Assembly (NCBI GenBank): GCA_004557805.1
Contig: SFFS01000054.1
Span: forward strand, 1-16,438
Reading direction: 5' to 3'
Length of the DNA: 16,438 nucleotides
Origin: Clostridiales bacterium
GTDB taxonomy: Bacteria; Bacillota; Clostridia; Christensenellales; Aristaeellaceae
Positions within the stretch are counted from its first letter, which is position 1. The number at the start of each line of letters is the position of its first letter. Both the position numbers and the translations under genes were made by a program. Shown piece after piece: positions 6,201-14,359 of this stretch. The notes under the pieces are model-generated. The model ran no database searches, was not told where the DNA came from, and worked only from the letters and a program-made list of their open reading frames with translations.

Positions 6201-7706
6201 TCACTGCGCGTTGACCATCATGGTCGCGGGCGTTTCGGTCACGAGTCCGCTTTCGGTGACGGAGCGTACCTTGAGCACATACGCGCCCGGCTCCGAAGGC
6301 GTAAAGGTGTAATGCCAGTAGACCCAGACGCCGCACTTTGCGCCCTCGGTGTCGAACCGCTGCCAGGTCTGGCCGCGATCGAGCGAGAATTCCACGGCGA
6401 CGATCGGATCGTCATAGCCGTCGGCATAGCCTTCAAAGGTGAAGGGCTCGCCCACGTCGATGATCTGCCCTTCCTTGGTGTAGAAGATGGCGGCGTTAGG
6501 CTTGTTGAAGTAACGGCCGTCCTCCTCACGGACCCAGCCCTGATACAGGTACAGATCCTCCACCGGCTCGTCGGAAACGAGCAGATGGTTGCACTGCTTG
6601 GCATAGTTCGGCGCGCCCATGCCGGCGATCCACGACTGGAGCGGATAGCCCTGATACATCTGCAGGGGCTTGCCGTCGATGGCGTAAACGAGCAGCGCGT
6701 CCTCATCCTCATAATGGCTCAGATGTTCGAGCGTCACGGGGTAGGCGCACATCTCGTCGGCGGGGATGGTATAGACTTCAATCGCGCCTTCCTGCACGCC
6801 GGCTTCATCGAGCAGATATTTGATCGGGATACCGGTCACTTCGTTGGTGGTAATCAGGCCGCCGGTCACCGGGTCAAGCGTGCAGTGCATGGTCATTATA
6901 CGGGTGACGGAAGGATACTTCTCGATCATCTCGCCCAGCGTGATGGTGAAGGGGTTGTCGACCAGCCCGTCCACAGTCACTTCCCAATCGTCGAAGGGGA
7001 ACCGGCTCTCGTCGAGATCGTTGACATAATCGTCATAGATCATATAGTCTGAGAAGCCGGCCAGCCAGTTCAGCGTGAACATGTCGTCCGGGTCGGTCGT
7101 TGTCGTCTGATCCCAGGTGAATTCCGCTTCGGCGCTCTCGCTGTCAACGTCGAGGATGCCGCGCAGGCGGTCGTATTTCACGTCGTCCCAGAGCATCATC
7201 TTGCCGTTGGATTCGTTCGCGTCGTGGCAGCTCATGCAGTCGCCGCCCATATTGGTAAACGCCGCGCTCTTATGCAGGCCGTGCACAACGGAACCGAAGC
7301 TGTAATACTCGGGCACATAGCCGGGCGAATAGGTGTGGCAGCTGATGCAGTGATCGACCGTCACGTCGATATCGCCGGCAAAGTTAATGTCCATGTGTCC
7401 CATGGGCAGATTGTTCAGCGTGTCCTGGAGGCTGGTGTGGCAGGCGTAGCAGCCACGTTCATCGGCCTTGAGAACATACATATTGTAAATGCCGTCGTCC
7501 TGCGGCGTACGCTGGATTTTTACGCCATTTGCAAGTTCGCGAACTTTCGGTTCATTTTTCAGCTGAACCTCCGCCATCTGCGCGGCCAGATCCTGCTCGA
7601 CGTGATACGGATCATAATCCGTACTTTCTGCCGTTGCTGCAAAGGCGCACAGCATCATCGCCAGCGCAGCCAGCAGCGCGGCCAGCGCTCGTCCTGGATT
7701 TTTCAT
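6201..7706 (-). CDS. Secreted three-haem cytochrome c fused to a sulfite-oxidase-like molybdopterin domain
   Basis: The 501-residue protein has a signal peptide (residues 1-26), then a cytochrome region with exactly three CXXCH haem-c motifs at residues 86-90, 120-124 and 157-161. Histidines H104, H119, H142 and H145 are spaced to act as distal ligands. From about residue 240 a sulfite-oxidase-type fold follows: 'WEVTVDGLVDNPFTITLGEM', a candidate molybdenum-ligand cysteine C275 in 'TMHCTLDP', 'GIPIKYLLDEAGV', 'GKPLQMYQGYPLQSWIAGMGA' (like the family's GYPLRLVVPG), then an Ig-like C-terminal domain ('FTFEGYADGYDDPIVAVEFS', 'WVYWHYTFTPSEPGAY'). It is expected outside the membrane, moving electrons between a substrate site and haems. 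No twin-arginine signal is present although molybdenum cofactor is normally inserted in the cytoplasm. The frame is open to 7823; 7706 is chosen for GGGAGGT 7 bases upstream and the signal peptide. No cytochrome-maturation or cofactor genes are in the window. Confidence 0.82.
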   Translation of the reverse strand: MKNPGRALAALLAALAMMLCAFAATAESTDYDPYHVEQDLAAQMAEVQLKNEPKVRELANGVKIQRTPQDDGIYNMYVLKADERGCYACHTSLQDTLNNLPMGHMDINFAGDIDVTVDHCISCHTYSPGYVPEYYSFGSVVHGLHKSAAFTNMGGDCMSCHDANESNGKMMLWDDVKYDRLRGILDVDSESAEAEFTWDQTTTTDPDDMFTLNWLAGFSDYMIYDDYVNDLDESRFPFDDWEVTVDGLVDNPFTITLGEMIEKYPSVTRIMTMHCTLDPVTGGLITTNEVTGIPIKYLLDEAGVQEGAIEVYTIPADEMCAYPVTLEHLSHYEDEDALLVYAIDGKPLQMYQGYPLQSWIAGMGAPNYAKQCNHLLVSDEPVEDLYLYQGWVREEDGRYFNKPNAAIFYTKEGQIIDVGEPFTFEGYADGYDDPIVAVEFSLDRGQTWQRFDTEGAKCGVWVYWHYTFTPSEPGAYVLKVRSVTESGLVTETPATMMVNAQ

Positions 7707-7754
7707 ATTTGCAACCTCCCTTTCATTTTTCGGCATTTTTGCCTTACACGCCAT

Positions 7755-7783
7755 ATTGTAAACTTGCTGACAATCCGCGTCAA
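7755..7783 (-). promoter_or_regulatory. Strong promoter for the cytochrome/molybdopterin gene pair
   Basis: The minus strand has TTGACG (7778-7783) and TACAAT (7755-7760) with an ideal 17-base spacer, about 48 bases before the start codon. It shares the 225-base region 7707-7931 with the divergent MATE promoter. No other gene is seen there. Confidence 0.7.
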
Positions 7784-7866
7784 TGTCCGCTGCGCGACAA
7801 ATTTTCCGTCGTCCATGCGACATCAGGTTTTCCGGCGCTCCGCGCCGCAGAGTTTGAAGCGTCTAT

Positions 7867-7895
7867 TTGCATTTTCCCCGCTCATTTGTTAAAAT
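7867..7895 (+). promoter_or_regulatory. Promoter for the MATE exporter gene
   Basis: TTGCAT (7867-7872) and TAAAAT (7890-7895) are separated by 17 bases, 36 bases before the likely start codon of the exporter. It faces away from the promoter of the cytochrome fusion gene. Confidence 0.6.
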
Positions 7896-7931
7896 AGAAA
7901 AATACACTGCAATATTGAGAGGTGTATTCTT

Positions 7932-9275
7932 TTGCAGACGATGCAGCGGAATGAACTGACCGAGGGGCCGATCCTCCCGGCGCTTTTGAAATTCTGCTGG
8001 CCGGTGCTGGTGGCGCTGTTTCTGCAATCGCTCTACGGCGCGGTCGATCTGATGGTCGTAGGACGCTTCGGCGATGCGGCGAGCGTTTCCGGCGTGGGCA
8101 CGGGCAGCGCGGTGATGCAGCTGGTAACGATGATCCTTTCCGGGCTGACCACCGGCGCGACGGTTGTAATCGGCCGGCACATCGGCGAAAAGCGTCCGGA
8201 CGCGGCAGGCCGCACAGTCGGCGCGGCGGTTGCGCTGTTCGCCGTCGTCGCAGCGGCGCTGACGGCGCTGATGGTCGTTTTCACGCGCCCGCTGGTGCTT
8301 CTGATGCAGACCCCCGCGGAGGCCGTCGATAAGGCCGTGGAATACGTGCGCATCTGCTCGTGGGGTATTGTTTTCATTACCGCCTACAATGTCCTCAGCG
8401 GCATTTTCCGCGGGCTGGGCGATTCGCGGCGGCCGATGATTTTCGTTGCGATTGCATGCGTGACGAACATCTTCGGCGACCTTTTCTGCGTGGGCGTTCT
8501 GCACATGGATGCTGCGGGCGCGGCTGTCGCCACGGTGGCGGCGCAGGCGGTAATCGTAGTGCTCTCGCTGGTCATCATCAGCCGTCAGGAGCTGCCGTTC
8601 CGGTTCACGCGCCGCCTGATCGCCTTTGACCGCGCCGAAATCAGCGACACGCTGCGCATCGGCGCGCCCATCGCGCTTCAGGACGCGCTGGTGCATCTTT
8701 CCTTCCTTTTGCTCAACGCGATCATCAACCGCATGGGGCTGCTGCAATCGGCGGGCTACGGCGTCGCCGAGCGCGTGACGGGCTTCATTTTTCTTGTCCC
8801 CTCCGCGGTAATGGCGGGCGCGTCGACACTGGTCGCGCAGAATATCGGTGCAAACCGCCCCGATCGCGCGCAGCAGGTGCTCTTCACTTCGATGGGCGCG
8901 GGCACTGCGGCCGGCGCGCTGCTGTTCTGCGCAGGGTTCTTCTTCGGCGGGCCGCTTTCTTCAATTTTTTCGAAGGATCCGGGCGTCGTAGCGCAGGCGG
9001 CGGATTATCTGCGCGGCTTCTCGGCCGACTGCCTGCTCACCTGCGTGCTTTTCGCGTTCACGGGCTACTTCAACGGCTGCGGCCGCACGGTTTACGTCAT
9101 GGCGCAGGGCATCACCTCTTCGTTCCTGGTGCGCGTGCCCGCATCGTATCTGCTCTCCATTACAAAGGGCGCGACCCTCGCTCGCATCGGCCTGGCCGCA
9201 CCAATCGCCACCATTTACGGCATCGCGCTGTATCTGCTGTGCTATCGCAAAATGCGCAGGGCCGAAAAAGGCTGA
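7932..9275 (+). CDS. MATE-family efflux transporter
   Basis: The 447-residue protein is the usual size for a MATE antiporter and is hydrophobic throughout, with about twelve membrane segments. The opening 'LTEGPILPALLKFCWPVLVALFLQSLYGAVDLMVVGRFG' and the later 'NVLSGIFRGLGDSRRPMIFVAIACVTNIFGDLFCV' match the repeated halves of this family closely. Such proteins use a sodium or proton gradient to expel drugs or metabolites. The start is most likely TTG at 7932, because GAGAGGTG lies 7 bases before it; the first ATG, at 7941, would be 16 bases from that site. The glycosyltransferase gene follows after 53 bases without a terminator, so the two are probably cotranscribed. The exported substrate cannot be deduced. 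Confidence 0.93.
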   Translation: MQTMQRNELTEGPILPALLKFCWPVLVALFLQSLYGAVDLMVVGRFGDAASVSGVGTGSAVMQLVTMILSGLTTGATVVIGRHIGEKRPDAAGRTVGAAVALFAVVAAALTALMVVFTRPLVLLMQTPAEAVDKAVEYVRICSWGIVFITAYNVLSGIFRGLGDSRRPMIFVAIACVTNIFGDLFCVGVLHMDAAGAAVATVAAQAVIVVLSLVIISRQELPFRFTRRLIAFDRAEISDTLRIGAPIALQDALVHLSFLLLNAIINRMGLLQSAGYGVAERVTGFIFLVPSAVMAGASTLVAQNIGANRPDRAQQVLFTSMGAGTAAGALLFCAGFFFGGPLSSIFSKDPGVVAQAADYLRGFSADCLLTCVLFAFTGYFNGCGRTVYVMAQGITSSFLVRVPASYLLSITKGATLARIGLAAPIATIYGIALYLLCYRKMRRAEKG

Positions 9276-9328
9276 CGCGCGTTCTCCCGGCGCGAAGCGC
9301 CTGAAAAACCGTCTGAAAGGAGCATGTC

Positions 9329-10594
9329 ATGGAAAACCTGCATGTCTGCCTCATCAACGATTCTTTCCCTCCCACCATTGACGGCGTCGCTAACGCCGTT
9401 GTGAATTACGCGCGCGTAATCACTGAAAAGCACGGCAGCGCCGCCGTGCTCACGCCGTATTATCCCGACACGGACGATTCGCGCTATCCCTTCCCCGTGC
9501 TGCGCTATCCGAGCATCGATACGCAGAAGCTGGTCGGCTACCGCGCAGGCATCCCCTTTTCGGCGGAGCTTCTGAAAAAGACGGAGGACGCGCACTTCGA
9601 CATCATCCACAGCCACTGCCCCGTCACCTCCACGATGCTCGCGCGCATGCTGCGCGCGCAGCTGAACCTGCCCGTCGTGTTCACCTATCACACCAAGTTC
9701 GATGTGGATATTGCAAAATCGCTCCGGGGACGCATGCTTCAGGAAGAAGCCGTGCGCCTGCTCGTGCAGAACGTCTCCGCCTGCGACGAGGTCTGGACGG
9801 TCAGCCGCGGCGCGGGCGAAAACCTCTGCTCGCTTGGCTACGACGGTCATTATACCGTCATGCCCAATGGCGTTGATTTTCCCGTCGGCCGCGTGCCGGA
9901 CGAGCTTATCGCCGAGATCACGGCGGACTACGATCTGCCCTCCGGCGTGCCGGTGTTCCTGTTCGTGGGCCGCATGATGTGGTATAAGGGCGTGCGCATC
10001 ACGCTCGACGCGCTCAAACGTCTGCGCAGCGCGGGACACGATTTCCGCATGGTGTTCGTCGGCGGCGGCACCGACAAGGACGAAATCGTCCGCTATGCCG
10101 AATCGCTCGCGCTGACCGATCGCGTGTTCTTCTCGCCGCCGCTGCAAAACCGCGAACACATCCGCGCCTGGTATTGCCGCGCCGACCTGTTCCTCTTCCC
10201 TTCGACGTTCGATACGAACGGCCTGGTCGTGCGCGAAGCCGCCGCATGCGGACTGGGCAGCGTGCTCATACGCGGCAGCTGCGCCGCCGAAGATATCACG
10301 GACGGCCGCACAGGTCTGCTCATCGAGGAAAACGCCGAATCAATGGCCGCCGTTCTTTCCGCGCTCTGCGCGGACAGGGCCGCGATGCGCCGCATCGGCC
10401 AATACGCTCAGCAGGAAATCTACCTCTCCTGGGACGACGCCGTCGCCCGCGCCTATGACCGCTACGGCGCCGTCATCGAAAATTACCGCGCCGGAAAATA
10501 CCCGCCTCATGAGCGCCGTTCCGACGAAATCTTCCACTGGATCTCCAACGCGCTCGATCTGCAAAACAGGCTCAAGGCAAAGTACGGGAAATAA
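9329..10594 (+). CDS. Glycosyltransferase, GT4-type (glycolipid or polysaccharide synthesis)
   Basis: The 421-residue protein has the two-lobe GT-B layout. The N-terminal lobe starts 'VCLINDSFPPTIDGVANAVVNYAR', as in diacylglycerol glucosyltransferases and related GT4 enzymes, with 'FDIIHSHCPVTSTMLAR' and 'FTYHTKFD' further on. The C-terminal lobe shows 'VFLFVGRMMWYKGVRITLDAL' and 'FPSTFDTNGLVVREAAACG'. The usual EX7E pair that binds the sugar nucleotide appears here as D295 and E303, a conservative change. The likely role is transfer of a hexose from a nucleotide sugar to a membrane lipid or a surface polysaccharide on the cytoplasmic face. AAGGAG lies 7 bases before the ATG. The unusual C-terminal tail beyond the core (about residues 385-421) is rich in charged residues. 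The acceptor is not known, and the call to lipid substrate is an inference from N-terminal similarity. Confidence 0.88.
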   Translation: MENLHVCLINDSFPPTIDGVANAVVNYARVITEKHGSAAVLTPYYPDTDDSRYPFPVLRYPSIDTQKLVGYRAGIPFSAELLKKTEDAHFDIIHSHCPVTSTMLARMLRAQLNLPVVFTYHTKFDVDIAKSLRGRMLQEEAVRLLVQNVSACDEVWTVSRGAGENLCSLGYDGHYTVMPNGVDFPVGRVPDELIAEITADYDLPSGVPVFLFVGRMMWYKGVRITLDALKRLRSAGHDFRMVFVGGGTDKDEIVRYAESLALTDRVFFSPPLQNREHIRAWYCRADLFLFPSTFDTNGLVVREAAACGLGSVLIRGSCAAEDITDGRTGLLIEENAESMAAVLSALCADRAAMRRIGQYAQQEIYLSWDDAVARAYDRYGAVIENYRAGKYPPHERRSDEIFHWISNALDLQNRLKAKYGK

Positions 10595-10610
10595 GGGAGT
10601 TGCCTTTTTT
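10574..10610 (+). terminator. Possible intrinsic terminator overlapping the glycosyltransferase stop
   Basis: A 7-bp stem (10574-10580 with 10600-10606) ends in a run of six T residues (10605-10610). The left arm is inside the coding sequence and the stop codon lies in the 19-base loop. The loop is long, so termination may be weak, and the 20-bp palindrome next to it may add to it. Confidence 0.45.
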
Positions 10611-10652
10611 GCGAGAGGACCTTTCTTTCTGGAGAAAGAAAGGTCCTCTCGC
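10611..10652. repeat. Perfect 20-bp palindrome in convergent intergenic region
   Basis: Bases 10611-10630 are the exact reverse complement of 10633-10652, leaving GG as the centre. As RNA it makes a very stable hairpin with purine-rich and pyrimidine-rich arms (CCTTTCTTTC type). It starts at once after the T-run following the glycosyltransferase gene. It is more than a standard terminator needs and looks like a mobile or dispersed palindromic repeat unit. Confidence 0.8.
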
Positions 10653-10686
10653 GCTCTCCCCAAAGAAAGCCGCATGGATAAATTCG

Positions 10687-10715
10687 CGCCCTTCGCTCAA
10701 TGGGAGTGAAGGGCG
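10687..10715. repeat. 12-bp hairpin with one G-T pair
   Basis: Bases 10687-10698 pair with 10704-10715 around a 5-base loop, with a single G-T position. It lies between the two larger palindromes and belongs to the same structured 293-base intergenic stretch (10595-10887), in which no gene is convincing. A small GAATT-TTCG-AATTC hairpin also lies near 10741-10754. Confidence 0.6.
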
Positions 10716-10821
10716 GGGCCGCGCTTATGAGGGATTATACGAATTTTCGAATTCATCGGAACGGCTGCGCCGCAAAAAAACTCTCCTGAAAAAGCAGGAT
10801 AAAATGGTTTCCTTGAAGGGG

Positions 10822-10861
10822 TTTGGGGAAACTTCCTTTTTCTAAAGGAAGTTTCCCCAAA
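10822..10861. repeat. Perfect 18-bp palindrome before the hemW 3' end
   Basis: Bases 10822-10839 are the exact reverse complement of 10844-10861, with a 4-base loop. It lies 26 bases past the stop of hemW. Neither strand has a proper T-run after the stem, so it may end hemW transcription poorly, or act mainly as a repeat element or an mRNA 3' end protector. Confidence 0.75.
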
Positions 10862-10887
10862 AACGTCCCCTCATCCCCTCGTCCCCT

Positions 10888-11972
10888 CTACTCCATCAGC
10901 TCCGTCAGCACGCGGTTTTGCAGGTCGAGTCCGCGCGGGGTCAGCCAGAGGTGCTCGTCGTCCCATTCGCACAGGCCTTCGTTGCGCAGCTTGCGGAGCT
11001 TTTCCTCATAGATGTTAAAGGTTTCCTGGTCGCCCCACTCCACGCCGTCGACAAGGCGCAGACCGAGCATCAGACGCTCGAAGCGCTGCTCGTCGGGGCC
11101 GATCTTCTGCAGGTTGCTCTTTTCGCCGTGCATGTAGCCCTCGAGGGTCGTCGCGTTCGTCCAGCGGCAGTTGTGCATCAGGGACGCCGCCGCGCAGCCC
11201 ACGCCCAGATAATCGCGCCGCGTCCAGTAGATGAGGTTATGCTTGCACTCGAAGCCGGGCACGGCGTAGTTGGAAATTTCGTAGCGCTCCAGGCCTGCGT
11301 CCTCCGTCATCCAGTGCGCGTCGTCGTCCATCTCGGCCAGCTCGTCCTCGTTCGGGAGCAGTTCGGGATGATCGTGATAGCGGTCATAGAAGGGCGTTCC
11401 CTCCTCAACGATGAGGCTGTAGAGCGACAGATGCTTCACGCCCAGCGCCAGCGCCTTTTCCAGCGACTGCCGGAAATCGGCGGGCTTCTGCCCGGGCAGT
11501 CCGTACATCAGATCGAGGTTGATATTTTCAAACCCGGCGGCCTGCGCGTCGCGCACAGCCTTTTCCACGTCGGGCCAGCGATGGATGCGCCCCAGCGTTT
11601 CCAGCAGCGAATCCTGCGCAGCCTGCGCGCCGATGGAGAGGCGGTTGAATCCCATAGCGCGCAGCGCCGAAAACGTATCCGCATCCACCGTGCCGGGGTT
11701 GACCTCGATGCTGGTTTCCGCATCCCGGGCCACGTTCATGTTTTTATAAATTTCGCGCATCAGTTCGCGCAGAAGCGCGGGCGGAAGCACGGTAGGCGTG
11801 CCGCCGCCGAAATAGATCGTCTCCACGTCCAGCCCGTGCGCGAACTGAAGCTCTTTCTTCATCCCGGCCACGACCGGCAGCCAGAACGCCTCTTTGTTGG
11901 CGAACGAAACGAAATCGCAATAGGCGCATTTCCGCTTGCAGAACGGAATGTGCAGATACAGCCCAACGCCCA

Positions 11973-11973
<1 letters not shown>
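10888..11973 (-). CDS. hemW: HemW-type radical SAM haem chaperone (HemN-like)
   Basis: The 361-residue protein starts 'LYLHIPFCKRKCAYCDF', giving the CX3CX2C iron-sulfur motif at residues 12, 16 and 19 that binds the SAM-cleaving 4Fe-4S cluster. The residue after the aspartate is F21 rather than cysteine, as in HemW and unlike true HemN. 'YFGGGTPT' at 54-61 is the SAM-binding glycine motif, and 'NLDLMYGLPGQ', 'EISNYAVPGFECKHNLIYW' and the C-terminal winged-helix-like part complete the family. HemW is thought to insert haem into target proteins; older annotations call it oxygen-independent coproporphyrinogen III oxidase. Its start shares one base with the lepA stop (TGATG), with GGAGG 7 bases before the ATG, so translation is coupled. 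The open frame runs to 12111, but that part is within lepA. A haem chaperone fits an organism with c-type cytochromes but the pairing with lepA is general. Confidence 0.95.
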
Positions 11974-13778
<1,805 letters not shown>

Positions 13779-13815
13779 GTTTTCCCTCCGGCCACAAAAT
13801 CCCAATTTTACAGAT

Positions 13816-13844
13816 ATCATATCCGAATCCGGAAAAAATTGCAA
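13816..13844 (-). promoter_or_regulatory. Promoter of lepA-hemW
   Basis: On the minus strand TTGCAA (13839-13844) and TATGAT (13816-13821) have a 17-base spacer, 37 bases before the lepA start. Its -35 box is only 4 bases from the -35 box of the divergent promoter, so the two polymerases compete for the same space. Confidence 0.65.
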
Positions 13845-13848
13845 GCGA

Positions 13849-13877
13849 TTGATTGATTCCTGCGGATATGGTATACT
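13849..13877 (+). promoter_or_regulatory. Promoter of the FolT-like gene and AraC regulator
   Basis: TTGATT (13849-13854) and TATACT (13872-13877) are 17 bases apart, giving a start about 20-25 bases before the ATG. That leaves no room for a folate or other riboswitch in the leader. Confidence 0.6.
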
Positions 13878-13905
13878 TCCCTGCGAACCGGAGGTGGGGT
13901 TGAAA

Positions 13906-14349
13906 ATGAAGGGACGCGAATATTGGCGCAAAGCTTTGCGCCAGATCAAAGACGTGCGCATGCTCGCGCTGGCGGGGATGCTCTGCGCGCTGCGCATCGT
14001 GCTGGAAAGCTATCTGTATATTCCTTCAAAGGGGCCGTTTTTTCCGCTGTTTACGCTGCTGGAAATGCTTTCTTCCTTCCTGTACGGGCTGTTTCTGTAT
14101 GAAAAAAAGATTTCCTTTCCGCGCTGCGCGCTGTGCAAGGGGCTTCTCAACCTCATCTGCAACGTGCTGCTGACCTCGCTGTTCCTTTCCATGATGTACG
14201 GCAAGGCCGTGACGGTCTATATGGCCGGGCGCGCGGTGAAAAACGCGGCGCTGTTCCTGCCGGAAGGGCTGCTTCTTTTCCTGCTTTTGAAGGCGATGCA
14301 GCCGCGTCTGAACGCGCTCGCGCCGGGCGCGCGCCGCACGAAGGCGTAA
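13906..14349 (+). CDS. FolT-like ECF transporter S component, apparently lacking two membrane helices
   Basis: The 147-residue membrane protein resembles the folate-specific S component of ECF transporters. The N-terminal 'MLALAGMLCALRIVLESYLYI' matches the first helix of FolT, and 'GPFFPLFTLLEMLSSFLYGLFLYEKKISFPR', 'LLTSLFLSMMYGKA' and 'ARxVKNAALF' style segments match its second half. The middle part, which in family members has the 'RIGFGFLPIALAGMLFGP...ADLLG' block of two helices, is missing: 'YIP' runs directly into 'SKGPFFP'. The frame is continuous with no stop or shift. Four helices are seen (about 19-38, 45-64, 75-97, 108-129) instead of six. The S component would bind the vitamin and dock on the EcfAAT module. 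The frame is open back to 13777; ATG at 13906 is preferred, with GGAGGT 10 bases before it, over TTG at 13900 (4 bases). Whether it still transports is doubtful. Confidence 0.7.
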   Translation: MKGREYWRKALRQIKDVRMLALAGMLCALRIVLESYLYIPSKGPFFPLFTLLEMLSSFLYGLFLYEKKISFPRCALCKGLLNLICNVLLTSLFLSMMYGKAVTVYMAGRAVKNAALFLPEGLLLFLLLKAMQPRLNALAPGARRTKA

Positions 14350-14359
14350 CGGAGGAGTT

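Noticed and set aside
5018..6214. Long plus-strand open frame of 398 codons opposite the molybdopterin-fold gene
   Set aside because: It mirrors the minus-strand gene, is rich in Arg, His and Gly as GC-rich antisense frames are, has no RBS and resembles no family. The minus-strand gene has a signal peptide, RBS and homology.
7863..8747. Minus-strand open frame of 294 codons opposite the MATE gene
   Set aside because: Composition (Arg, His, Asp, Gln) is that of an antisense shadow; the plus strand carries a clear membrane protein.
10600..10845. Short open frame in the palindromic intergenic region
   Set aside because: Its sequence is only the translation of the hairpins and low-complexity purine tracts; no RBS.
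10611..10861. CRISPR array
   Set aside because: The repeats are palindromes of different sequence, not regularly spaced direct repeats, and no cas genes are present.
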